Shown here piece after piece: positions 1 through 6,259 of a stretch of DNA of 15,454 bases (its first letter is position 1; the number at the start of each line of letters is the position of its first letter). The notes beneath the pieces are model-generated. The model did not search any database and was not told the DNA's origin. It worked only from the letters and a program-made list of their open reading frames with translations. Source of the stretch: Firmicutes bacterium CAG:95 (GTDB lineage: Bacteria; Bacillota; Clostridia; Lachnospirales; Lachnospiraceae); NCBI GenBank assembly GCA_000438155.1, contig FR902961.1, positions 29,871 to 45,324 of the forward strand, given 5' to 3'. Made by a program: the position numbers and the translations under genes.

Positions 1-474
1 CCTGCTGAAAGGCTCCGGCTTTATACCGATACCTCTTATCCGCTTGAAAAGCTGTATTCCATTTCCACGCATTTAAAAGAGGCTCTGTCCGAAAAGGTCT
101 GGCTGAAAAACGGCGGTTATCTGATTATCCAGAAAACCGAAGCCATGACAGTCATTGATGTAAATTCCGGAAAAGGAAGCGAAAAAAAAGGAAACAGCAA
201 GGAAGACATGGTGTTTGCCATGAACTGCGAAGCGGCTTCTGAAATAGCACGCCAGCTGCGGCTGCGGAATCATTCCGGTATTATCGTGGTGGATTTTATC
301 AACATGGAAGAGGAACCGCATAAACAGCAGTTATTGACCTGTTTCGACCGGTTTCTTAAGGAAGATAAGCTGCCATGCCGTGTCGTGGATCTGACGCCGC
401 TGGGAATTGTCGAGGTAACCCGTAAAAAATTTAATAAGCCTTTAAAAGAAATGCTTGACAACATAGAACTTTAA
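1..474 (+). CDS. rng: Ribonuclease E/G family protein, C-terminal part (5' end outside window)
   Basis: The open frame enters at base 1 and gives 157 residues before TAA. It matches the catalytic core of RNase E/RNase G, endoribonucleases that cut single-stranded RNA in mRNA decay and rRNA maturation. The segment VWLKNGGYLIIQKTEAMTVI leads into DVNSGKG, and IVVDFINM follows about 45 residues later. The Asp in each (fragment residues 53 and 98, codons 157-159 and 292-294) corresponds to the two metal-binding catalytic aspartates of the family. The RQLRLRN helix between them is also typical. The protein stops soon after VTRKKFNKPL and has no CPxC zinc-link motif, which in E. coli RNase E follows this point and holds the dimer together. 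It therefore looks like a short clostridial form. A gene of this family just upstream of rplU is common in Clostridia. The -35 box of the rplU promoter lies inside its last codons. Whether it is RNase G or a distinct short RNase E/G cannot be settled without the N-terminus. Confidence 0.9.
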   Translation, partial: PAERLRLYTDTSYPLEKLYSISTHLKEALSEKVWLKNGGYLIIQKTEAMTVIDVNSGKGSEKKGNSKEDMVFAMNCEAASEIARQLRLRNHSGIIVVDFINMEEEPHKQQLLTCFDRFLKEDKLPCRVVDLTPLGIVEVTRKKFNKPLKEMLDNIEL

Positions 475-483
475 TGGTATTTT
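455..483 (+). promoter_or_regulatory. Sigma-A-type promoter of the L21 leader / rplU-prp-rpmA operon
   Basis: TTGACA at 455-460 is followed after exactly 17 bp by TATTTT at 478-483. A TG sits one base upstream of the -10 (475-476), forming an extended -10. The -35 lies inside the end of the RNase E/G gene. Transcription would begin near 490, at the start of the L21 leader. Confidence 0.7.
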
Positions 484-487
484 AGTT

Positions 488-588
488 GAGTATGCCGCAT
501 AGTGAGGTATAAGTGTGTCTTCAGGACTCCCCGAAACACCACCGAAGCTAGCGAGTAAACCATTTATGGTTAGTATAGGAGGTGCCAT
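488..588 (+). ncRNA. Ribosomal protein L21 leader (cis-regulatory RNA)
   Basis: The region between the promoter and rplU has the features of the L21 leader, which is thought to let ribosomal protein control its own operon. GTGT (513-516) pairs with ACAC (536-539), and inside it GTC (517-519) pairs with GAC (525-527). A second hairpin, AACCA (558-562) with TGGTT (567-571), ends just before the AGGAGGTG ribosome binding site at 577-584, so folding here could affect access to it. The identification rests on position and on the conserved block around CCCCGAAACACC. The boundaries are approximate. Confidence 0.75.
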
Positions 589-894
589 ATGTACGCAATC
601 ATTGCAACAGGTGGAAAGCAGTACAAAGTTTCCGAAGGAGATATCATCAAGGTAGAAAAGCTTGATGCGGAAGCAGGAGCTACTGTAACATTTGACCAGG
701 TTGTCGCTGTAAGCGATAAGGAGCTTAAGGTTGCCGGTGATGTAGCGAACGCAAGCGTAACTGCAACTGTTATGGAACAGGGCAGATATCGTAAGGTGAT
801 CGTTTACAAGTATAAGAGAAAAACCGGTTATCATAAGAAGAACGGTCACAGACAAGCATACACTCAGGTTAAGATTGAAAAGATCAACGCATAG
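589..894 (+). CDS. rplU: 50S ribosomal protein L21
   Basis: This 101-residue protein has the usual bacterial L21 length. It begins MYAIIATGGKQYKVSEGD, the family's hallmark start, and ends with the basic stretch YKRKTGYHKKNGHRQAYTQV that binds 23S rRNA. It is a structural protein of the large subunit. The ATG lies 4 bases after an AGGAGGTG ribosome binding site. It is the first gene of the rplU-prp-rpmA operon, under the L21 leader. The identification is secure. Confidence 0.98.
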   Translation: MYAIIATGGKQYKVSEGDIIKVEKLDAEAGATVTFDQVVAVSDKELKVAGDVANASVTATVMEQGRYRKVIVYKYKRKTGYHKKNGHRQAYTQVKIEKINA

Positions 895-915
895 TATGCA
901 TAGAAACAGGTTAAG

Positions 916-1269
916 ATGACAACAGTAACCATTATACAATCGAAAGACGGGGAATACAAAGGTTTTGTCTGTGCAGGACATGCAGGCTATGCCAATTCCG
1001 GCAGTGATATCGTGTGTGCTGCAATTTCTGTTCTGGTAATTAATACCATTAATTCACTGGATCAGTTAACAAAGGCATCCCTCGATGTAGAAACGGAAGA
1101 GACCGACGGATACATATCCTGTCAGTTTAAAGAGCCTTTAAACGAAGCGCAGAAGCTGTTAATGGATTCCTTTGTTCTGGGGATTGAACATGTCGTAGAT
1201 GGGTACGGCAGTCAGAAGAAATTCTTCAAATCGAAGAAATATTGTGAACTGAAATTTAAGGAGGTGTAG
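916..1269 (+). CDS. prp: Ribosomal-processing cysteine protease Prp
   Basis: This 117-residue protein belongs to the YsxB/Prp family. In Firmicutes, Prp removes the N-terminal extension of ribosomal protein L27. The catalytic pair is visible: His22 in CAGHAGYANSGSDIVCAA and Cys34 in the same motif. The gene sits between rplU and rpmA, as is usual in organisms with an extended L27, and the L27 encoded here has the matching cleavage motif. The start is preceded only by a weak site (CAGG at 907-910), which may reflect low-level translation within the operon. It ends 3 bases before the rpmA ATG, and its final codons contain the GGAGGTG that serves rpmA. Confidence 0.95.
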   Translation: MTTVTIIQSKDGEYKGFVCAGHAGYANSGSDIVCAAISVLVINTINSLDQLTKASLDVETEETDGYISCQFKEPLNEAQKLLMDSFVLGIEHVVDGYGSQKKFFKSKKYCELKFKEV

Positions 1270-1272
1270 ACC

Positions 1273-1557
1273 ATGTTAAATATGAACCTTCAATTTTTCG
1301 CTCATAAGAAGGGTGTTGGTTCTACCAAGAACGGTAGAGATTCCGAATCCAAGAGATTAGGTGCGAAAAGAGCTGACGGACAATTCGTAAAAGCAGGTAA
1401 TATTTTATACAGACAGCGCGGAACTAAGATTCATCCCGGCATCAACGTTGGACGCGGCGGTGATGATACACTGTTTGCATTAGTTGATGGAGTGCTTAAG
1501 TTCGAAAGAAAAGGAAGAGATAAGAAACAGGCTTCCGTTTATCCGGTAGAGAAATAG
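1273..1557 (+). CDS. rpmA: 50S ribosomal protein L27 with cleavable N-terminal extension
   Basis: This 94-residue L27 has the family core GSTKNGRDSESKRLG followed by GNILYRQRGTKIHPG. The mature N-terminus of L27 reaches toward the peptidyl transferase centre. The protein begins MLNMNLQFFAHKKG. By analogy with Staphylococcus aureus, the NLQFF/A motif is cut by Prp after Phe9, leaving AHKKG, which matches the start of mature E. coli L27 once its Met is removed. The GGAGGTG ribosome binding site overlaps the end of prp, so translation is probably coupled. A strong terminator follows 13 bases after the stop and closes the operon. Confidence 0.98.
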   Translation: MLNMNLQFFAHKKGVGSTKNGRDSESKRLGAKRADGQFVKAGNILYRQRGTKIHPGINVGRGGDDTLFALVDGVLKFERKGRDKKQASVYPVEK

Positions 1558-1570
1558 TACAAAAGTGATC

Positions 1571-1602
1571 AGGCTTCAAACATTTCCGTTTGAAGCCTTT
1601 TT
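1571..1602 (+). terminator. Rho-independent terminator of the rplU-prp-rpmA operon
   Basis: AGGCTTCAAAC (1571-1581) pairs perfectly with GTTTGAAGCCT (1588-1598) across a 6-base loop. The stem runs into a T tract ending at 1602. Confidence 0.93.
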
Positions 1603-1612
1603 GTCATGTAGA

Positions 1613-1711
1613 GCACTTAACGAAAGTGAGCCGCAGGCGAAGCTTGAGTTTAGTGCGAACGGTACCTGTGCACTTAATGAGAACGAGCATAGCGAAGTTT
1701 GAATTTAGTGC
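1613..1711 (+). repeat. Tandem pair of imperfect hairpin repeats in front of obgE
   Basis: Two units lie end to end. Each opens with GCACTTAA (1613-1620 and 1670-1677) and closes with TTTAGTGC (1649-1656 and 1704-1711). These arms pair at 7 of 8 positions, so each unit can form a hairpin about 42-44 bases long. The right parts are closest: CGAAGCTTGAGTTTAGTGC (1638-1656) and CGAAGTTTGAATTTAGTGC (1693-1711) agree at 17 of 19 bases. The pair fills most of the space between the rpmA terminator and the obgE ribosome binding site. I do not recognise it as a named RNA or repeat family. I see no convincing obgE promoter in this stretch. Confidence 0.75.
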
Positions 1712-1752
1712 AGCAGGTAATTATCCCCCTGTAAGATCAAAGGAGGCAGGTC

Positions 1753-3048
1753 ATGTTTGCAGATAGAGCCAGAATTATCGTAAGAAGCGGAAAAGGCGGA
1801 GACGGTCATGTATCCTTCCGCAGAGAAAAATATGTGCCAAGCGGCGGACCGGATGGCGGCGATGGCGGTCATGGAGGCAGCGTCATTTTAGAAGTAGATG
1901 ATGGTCTGAATACACTCGCCGATTATCGTCATGTACGAAAATATCATGCAGAAGATGGCGAAAACGGAAACAAGAAGAAATGCCGTGGAAAAGACGGCTC
2001 CGATATTATTTTGAAGATGCCGGAGGGAACTGTTGTAAAAGAAGCCGAAAGCGGTAAGGTTATTACCGATCTTTCCGGAGAGAACCGTCGCTTCGTCCTG
2101 TTACAGGGCGGCAAGGGCGGTAACGGTAATCATCATTATGCAACCAGTACCATGCAGGCGCCGAAGTATGCCCAGCCGGGACAGCCTGCCAAAGAAATGG
2201 AGCTTTTACTGGAGCTTAAGGTAATCGCAGATGTTGGTCTTGTAGGATTCCCGAATGTGGGTAAATCCACTTTCCTTACGAAGGTTTCCAATGCCCGTCC
2301 GAAGATTGCCAATTATCATTTCACAACCTTAAACCCGCATCTTGGCGTTGTGGATTTAGAAGGTGCCAAAGGATTCGTCATTGCAGACATTCCGGGACTC
2401 ATCGAAGGAGCTTCCGAGGGTGTGGGACTTGGATTTGAATTTCTGCGGCATATTGAACGTACCAAGGTTATGATCCACATTGTGGATGTGGCATCGACCG
2501 AGGGAAGAGATCCGATTGCAGATATTTATGCAATCAATAAAGAATTGGAAAATTACAATCCCGAAATTGCAAAACGGCCACAGGTCATTGCTGCAAATAA
2601 GACGGATATGATTTTTATACAGGAAGGCGAAGAGGATCCGGTGGAACGTCTTCGCAAAGAGTTTGAACCGAAAGGAATCAAAGTTTACCCGATTTCTGCA
2701 TTAAGCGGAGAAGGCATCCGTGAGCTGCTTTACGAGGTACGTCATATGCTTGACGGCATCGACGAAAAGCCCATCGTTTTCGAACAGGAATTCTTTCCGG
2801 AATATATGCTGGCTGACAGCGATGAGCCATACAGTGTAACCTATGACGAAGAATCGGATGAATATGTGGTAGAAGGTCCACGCATTGAAAAGATGCTCGG
2901 TTATACAAATCTGGAATCTGAAAAAGGCTTTACCTTCTTCCAGAATTTCCTGAAATTAAACGGAATATTAGAACAGTTAGAGGAACTTGGTATTCAGGAG
3001 GGGGACACCGTAAGAATGTACGGCCTTTCCTTTGATTATTACAAATAG
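1753..3048 (+). CDS. obgE: Obg family GTPase (ObgE/CgtA)
   Basis: This 431-residue GTPase acts in large-subunit assembly and links ribosome status to growth and stress. All three Obg domains are present. The glycine-rich N-terminal Obg fold (about 1-158) includes GGPDGGDGGHGG and GGKGGNGNHH. The G domain has the P-loop GFPNVGKST (165-173), switch I TTLNPHLG (191-198), DIPG (212-215) and NKTD (282-285), with a SALSGEG motif after it. A C-terminal OCT domain covers about 340-431. The start follows AAAGGAGG with good spacing. It heads a co-directional block with yhbY, yqeK and rsfS. The stop codon overlaps the ribosome binding site of yhbY. Confidence 0.98.
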   Translation: MFADRARIIVRSGKGGDGHVSFRREKYVPSGGPDGGDGGHGGSVILEVDDGLNTLADYRHVRKYHAEDGENGNKKKCRGKDGSDIILKMPEGTVVKEAESGKVITDLSGENRRFVLLQGGKGGNGNHHYATSTMQAPKYAQPGQPAKEMELLLELKVIADVGLVGFPNVGKSTFLTKVSNARPKIANYHFTTLNPHLGVVDLEGAKGFVIADIPGLIEGASEGVGLGFEFLRHIERTKVMIHIVDVASTEGRDPIADIYAINKELENYNPEIAKRPQVIAANKTDMIFIQEGEEDPVERLRKEFEPKGIKVYPISALSGEGIRELLYEVRHMLDGIDEKPIVFEQEFFPEYMLADSDEPYSVTYDEESDEYVVEGPRIEKMLGYTNLESEKGFTFFQNFLKLNGILEQLEELGIQEGDTVRMYGLSFDYYK

Positions 3049-3060
3049 GAGAACTTGATT

Positions 3061-3351
3061 ATGACAAGTAAGCAACGTGCATATTTAAAAGGTCTGGCAA
3101 TGAATATTGAACCGGTTTTCCAGATTGGCAAGTCCGGACTTACTCCCGAGGTTACTGAAGCCGTCCGTGAAAGTTTTAACAGGAAAGAGCTTGTGAAACT
3201 CGCCGTTCTTAAAAACTGCATGGAAGATCCGAATGCCATGGCGCAGATTCTTGCGGAAAGAACCGGTTCCCAGGTGGTACAGGTCATTGGAAAAAAGATT
3301 GTACTTTACAAAGAGAACAAAGATCATAAGAAAATTGAACTACCCAGATAA
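3061..3351 (+). CDS. yhbY: YhbY/CRM-domain RNA-binding protein (ribosome assembly)
   Basis: This 96-residue protein consists of a single CRM domain, an RNA-binding fold found on pre-50S ribosomes. It begins MTSKQRAYLKGLA and carries the IGKSGLTPEV loop typical of the domain (GKxG). I chose the ATG at 3061 because AGGAGA (3047-3052) lies 8 bases upstream. A TTG at 3055 would add two residues but is only 2 bases from that site. The gene follows obgE directly, which fits a shared role in 50S maturation. Confidence 0.95.
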   Translation: MTSKQRAYLKGLAMNIEPVFQIGKSGLTPEVTEAVRESFNRKELVKLAVLKNCMEDPNAMAQILAERTGSQVVQVIGKKIVLYKENKDHKKIELPR

Positions 3352-3365
3352 ACCGGAGGACAACA

Positions 3366-3941
3366 ATGAAATCTGCTGATATTAAAAAAATCCGTAAGAA
3401 AATGGAAAAGACTCTGGACAGCGCACGCTTTGAGCATACGCTGGGGGTTACCTATACGGCAGCCTGTCTTGCCATGCGTTATGATGCAGACATTACAAAA
3501 GCCCAGATTGCAGGTCTTTTACATGATTGTGCCAAATGTCTGACGAACGAAAAGCGTATTTTTCTATGCAAAAAGCATAATATCCAGATGAACGAAGCTG
3601 AGCTGAAGAACCCGCAGCTTCTTCATGCCAAGGTTGGAAGCTTCCTCGCCATGGAAGAATTTGACATTCATGATCAGGACATTATTAACGCGATTCTGAA
3701 TCATACAACCGGGAGACCGGATATGAGTCTTTTGGAAAAGATTATTTATATTGCAGATTACATGGAACCTGGAAGAAAGCAGGCACCAAATTTATGTGCT
3801 ATCCGTAAAGCTGCATTTGAAGATCTGGACAAGGCTTTACTGATGATTCTTGAGGATACACTCTCTTATCTGCACAGTACAGGCAGTGTTGTAGATACCA
3901 TGACACAGAAAACCTATGATTTTTACAGTCAGTATTCATAA
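3366..3941 (+). CDS. yqeK: HD-domain symmetrical Ap4A hydrolase YqeK
   Basis: This 191-residue HD-superfamily protein belongs to the YqeK family, whose Bacillus and Staphylococcus members split diadenosine tetraphosphate symmetrically into two ADP. The metal ligands are all visible: His24 (RFEHTLGV), His53-Asp54 (GLLHDCAK), His87 (LLHAKVG), His113 (NHTTGRP) and Asp131 (YIADYMEPGR). The IADYMEPGR block is diagnostic for the family. The ATG follows GGAGGACAAC. Many Firmicutes have nadD just before yqeK, sometimes fused to it. Here only 14 bases separate yhbY from yqeK, and the protein has no adenylyltransferase part. Confidence 0.93.
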   Translation: MKSADIKKIRKKMEKTLDSARFEHTLGVTYTAACLAMRYDADITKAQIAGLLHDCAKCLTNEKRIFLCKKHNIQMNEAELKNPQLLHAKVGSFLAMEEFDIHDQDIINAILNHTTGRPDMSLLEKIIYIADYMEPGRKQAPNLCAIRKAAFEDLDKALLMILEDTLSYLHSTGSVVDTMTQKTYDFYSQYS

Positions 3942-3952
3942 AGGAGGATTCC

Positions 3953-4327
3953 ATGGGAAAGTTAACTGTAGAAGAAATTAAAAAGATGGCCGGCCTTGCA
4001 ATTGAAGCATTGGAAGATAAAAAGGCAGAAGATATCCGCGTAATTGACATCAGCGAAGTATCTGTCCTTGCCGATTATTTCCTGATTGCAAGCGGTAAGA
4101 ACCGTAATCAGTTACAGGCTCTTGCCGATGAAGTCGAAGAAAAGCTCGGCCGTGCGGGATATCCGATGAAACAATCTGAAGGATACGACAGTGCCAACTG
4201 GATTCTTCTTGATTTTGGTGATATCATCATTCATCTGTTCGATCAGGAGAACCGTCTGTTCTATGATCTCGAAAGAATCTGGAGGGACGGAAAGCAGATT
4301 GATCCGAAGTCTCTTCTTTCCGAATGA
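3953..4327 (+). CDS. rsfS: Ribosome silencing factor RsfS
   Basis: This 124-residue protein of the RsfS/Iojap family binds L14 on the 50S subunit and blocks subunit joining during starvation. The family core is plain: DYFLIASGKNRNQLQALADE, then SEGYDSANWILLDFGDIIIH, with FYDLERIW near the end. The start follows AAAGGAGGATTCC at good spacing. It is the last gene of the obgE block and is followed by a terminator. The gene directly before it is yqeK, the usual neighbour in Firmicutes. Confidence 0.96.
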   Translation: MGKLTVEEIKKMAGLAIEALEDKKAEDIRVIDISEVSVLADYFLIASGKNRNQLQALADEVEEKLGRAGYPMKQSEGYDSANWILLDFGDIIIHLFDQENRLFYDLERIWRDGKQIDPKSLLSE

Positions 4328-4366
4328 TTGGTAATTCGGATTTACAATTGAAAATATCTGATATGT

Positions 4367-4399
4367 AGGGGCGCTGTTTTCGAAACAACGCCTCTTTTT
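4367..4399 (+). terminator. Rho-independent terminator after rsfS
   Basis: GGGGCG (4368-4373) pairs with CGCCTC (4389-4394). After one mismatch the stem continues (TGTTT with AAACA) to a short TCG loop. A run of five T (4395-4399) follows. It closes the obgE-rsfS block before the convergent DUF378 gene. Confidence 0.85.
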
Positions 4400-4447
4400 G
4401 ATCAGAGCACATGGTGAGGTTCTTTCGGGCTTGCTGTACACTCTTTT

Positions 4448-4666
4448 CTATGCCTCGCCGCCTGCTTTACCGCCGGTATACATATAAAACGTAATAAGAT
4501 ATAGTCCACAGATTCCGACGATGGCATAAATAATTCTGGAAACCCAGGAAAGATTACCAAAAATAAAAGCAACGAGATCGAAGGAAAAGAAGCCGATCAA
4601 TCCCCAGTTAATTGCACCGATAATCGCAATGGTTAAAGCAGTGCAGTCTAATGCTTTGTTATTCAT
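4448..4666 (-). CDS. DUF378 family small membrane protein
   Basis: This 72-residue protein has two predicted membrane segments: TALTIAIIGAINWGLIGFFS near the N-terminus, and IYAIVGICGLYLITFYMY near the C-terminus. The pattern AIIGAINWGLIGFFSFDLVA is the hallmark of the DUF378 family. The function of this family is not known to me. The ATG at 4666 was chosen because AAAGGAGG lies 8 bases upstream on the minus strand. A TTG at 4690 would add eight residues but would place the start upstream of that site. It is transcribed alone, divergently from livJ and convergently with rsfS. No convincing promoter or terminator of its own was found. Confidence 0.85.
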   Translation of the reverse strand: MNNKALDCTALTIAIIGAINWGLIGFFSFDLVAFIFGNLSWVSRIIYAIVGICGLYLITFYMYTGGKAGGEA

Positions 4667-4723
4667 TATTGAAAACCTCCTTTCATTCAATGTATATTTT
4701 CCCCTTTTTTGGTATAAATATAA

Positions 4724-4752
4724 TTGACAATAACAGGAATTTGCGATACGAT
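4724..4752 (+). promoter_or_regulatory. Sigma-A-type promoter of livJ
   Basis: TTGACA (4724-4729), a 17-bp spacer, then TACGAT (4747-4752). This gives a leader of about 48 bases before the livJ ATG, which has an AAAGGAGG ribosome binding site. Confidence 0.75.
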
Positions 4753-4806
4753 AACGTGTAAATAAATTTGCGGTTATTTTTTTGCCGCTAAAAGGAGGAA
4801 ATTATT

Positions 4807-6060
4807 ATGAAAAAATGGATGAGTTTATTACTCGCAGCTGCAATGACCATGTCTCTTCTTGCCGGCTGTGCAGGAAGCAATGCCGGAAGTGCGGATAGCA
4901 CAGACGCTACTGCCGGAACAGAGACTACAGAGACTACAGAGACTACAGAGTCTGCTGACACTGAAACCGCGGATACTGCCGCTGCTTCAGGTGAAACCTT
5001 TAAAATTGGTGGAATCGGTCCTGTGACCGGTGGAGCTGCTGTTTACGGTCTTGCTGTCAAGAATGCAACAGAGCTTGCAATTAATGAAATCAATGCTGCA
5101 GGCGGTATCAATGGTTATCAGGTAGAGTTTAACTTCCAGGATGATGAGCTTGATAACGAAAAATCTGTAAACGCTTACAATAACTTAAAGGACTGGGGAA
5201 TGAATATTCTTGTTGGTACTGTAACAAGCGGATGCTGTATCGCAGTTGCAGCAGAAACCAAGAATGATAACATGTTCCAGCTTACTCCTTCCGGATCTTC
5301 TGTAGATATCATTAATGGAAATGATAATGTTTTCCAGGTATGCTTTACCGACCCGAATCAGGGTATTGGTGCAGCACAGTACATCGGACAGAACAACCTG
5401 GCACAGAAGGTAGCCGTTATTTATGACAGCTCTGATGTATATTCTTCCGGTATCTATGCTAAATTTGCAGAAGAAGCAGCAAACCAGAATTTCGAAATCG
5501 TATCTGCTGAAGCATTTACCGCAGATAATAAAACAGACTTCTCTGTACAGCTTTCCAAGGCTCAGGGAGCAGATGCAGATCTGGTATTCCTTCCGATTTA
5601 CTATAATGAAGCATCCTTAATTCTTGCTCAGGCAAAAGCTATGGGTTATGCACCGAAGTTCTTTGGATGTGATGGTCTTGACGGTATCCTTGGCGTTGAA
5701 AATTTTGATGCTTCCTTAGCAGAGGGTGTTATGCTGTTAACACCTTTCGCAGCAGATGCACAGGACGATGCAACCAAGAATTTCGTATCTGCATATGAAG
5801 CGGCTTACGGAGATATTCCGAACCAGTTCGCAGCGGATGCTTACGATGCCGTATATGTTGTGAAGGAAGCTATTGAAAAGAGCGGTGCAACACCTGCTGA
5901 TGGAGTATCCGGAATCTGCGATAAGTTAAAGGGTGTTATGACAGAGATCACATATGACGGTCTTACCGGTTCTGCAATGAGCTGGGCTGCTGACGGTACT
6001 GTAAACAAAGCACCTAAGGCTATGGAAATCAAGAATGGAGAATATTCCTTAATTCAGTAG
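4807..6060 (+). CDS. livJ: Branched-chain amino-acid-type ABC transporter substrate-binding lipoprotein
   Basis: This 417-residue exported lipoprotein captures the substrate for the LivHMGF importer. The signal peptide ends in the lipobox LLAGC, with Cys21 as the lipidated residue. A Thr/Glu/Asp/Ala-rich linker (about 22-63) follows, presumably holding the binding domain away from the membrane. From FKIGGIGPVTGG onward it is a type I periplasmic binding protein fold of the LivJ/LivK kind, with NATELAINEINAAGGINGYQ, LTPSGSSVD and QFAADAYDAVYVVKEAI. The substrate is probably leucine/isoleucine/valine, but related systems carry other amino acids or urea, so specificity is inferred. It has its own promoter and a terminator, and is followed 199 bases later by livH. 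This fits higher expression of the binding protein than of the membrane parts. Confidence 0.93.
   Translation: MKKWMSLLLAAAMTMSLLAGCAGSNAGSADSTDATAGTETTETTETTESADTETADTAAASGETFKIGGIGPVTGGAAVYGLAVKNATELAINEINAAGGINGYQVEFNFQDDELDNEKSVNAYNNLKDWGMNILVGTVTSGCCIAVAAETKNDNMFQLTPSGSSVDIINGNDNVFQVCFTDPNQGIGAAQYIGQNNLAQKVAVIYDSSDVYSSGIYAKFAEEAANQNFEIVSAEAFTADNKTDFSVQLSKAQGADADLVFLPIYYNEASLILAQAKAMGYAPKFFGCDGLDGILGVENFDASLAEGVMLLTPFAADAQDDATKNFVSAYEAAYGDIPNQFAADAYDAVYVVKEAIEKSGATPADGVSGICDKLKGVMTEITYDGLTGSAMSWAADGTVNKAPKAMEIKNGEYSLIQ
4919..4950 (+). repeat. Tandem 9-bp repeat in the livJ linker
   Basis: The unit GAGACTACA occurs three times in a row, preceded and followed by partial units. It encodes Thr-Glu-Thr steps in the low-complexity spacer after the lipobox. 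Because the unit is a multiple of three, copy-number change would alter linker length without breaking the frame. Confidence 0.85.
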
Positions 6061-6102
6061 TTTTACAAAATTTACTTTAATAAAATCAGGAATGAGTCCA
6101 AA

Positions 6103-6133
6103 GAGGGATGCTGCGAGTAGCATCCTTCTTTTT
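6103..6133 (+). terminator. Rho-independent terminator between livJ and livH
   Basis: GAGGGATGCT (6103-6112) pairs with AGCATCCTTC (6119-6128; GGATGCT with AGCATCC is perfect) around a 6-base loop. Five T follow. It separates livJ from livHMGF, which have their own promoter downstream. Confidence 0.9.
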
Positions 6134-6142
6134 AAATACAAA

Positions 6143-6162
6143 AATTTGTTGATTAACAAATT
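6143..6162. promoter_or_regulatory. Perfect palindrome upstream of the livH promoter (possible operator)
   Basis: AATTTGTT and AACAAATT are exact inverted repeats separated by GATT. The site ends 12 bp before the livH -35 box, a usual place for a regulator to bind. No T tract follows, so it is not a terminator. The regulator is unknown. Confidence 0.5.
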
Positions 6163-6174
6163 GCCATTTTACTC

Positions 6175-6204
6175 TTGCAAAGCATTAAAGTAATTTGCTA
6201 TAAT
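6175..6204 (+). promoter_or_regulatory. Sigma-A-type promoter of livHMGF
   Basis: TTGCAA (6175-6180), an 18-bp spacer, then TATAAT (6199-6204) preceded by TG (TGCTATAAT, extended -10). An identical TGCTATAAT recurs at 6213-6221 and could be a second start. The livH ATG is at 6260. Confidence 0.75.
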
Positions 6205-6259
6205 GTAATGTATGCTATAATACTTTAATACTTTCACATAAGAAAGGACAGGATCTGTT

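Noticed and set aside
3055..3060. TTG start for yhbY
   Set aside because: It is only 2 bases from AGGAGA; the ATG at 3061 has the proper spacing.
4112..4441. Antisense frames over rsfS, and similar frames opposite other genes
   Set aside because: They are shadows of well-supported genes, without ribosome binding sites or recognisable domains.
4770..4788. GCGG/CCGC hairpin in the livJ leader as a riboswitch or attenuator
   Set aside because: Only four base pairs around an 11-base T-rich loop; too weak to support.
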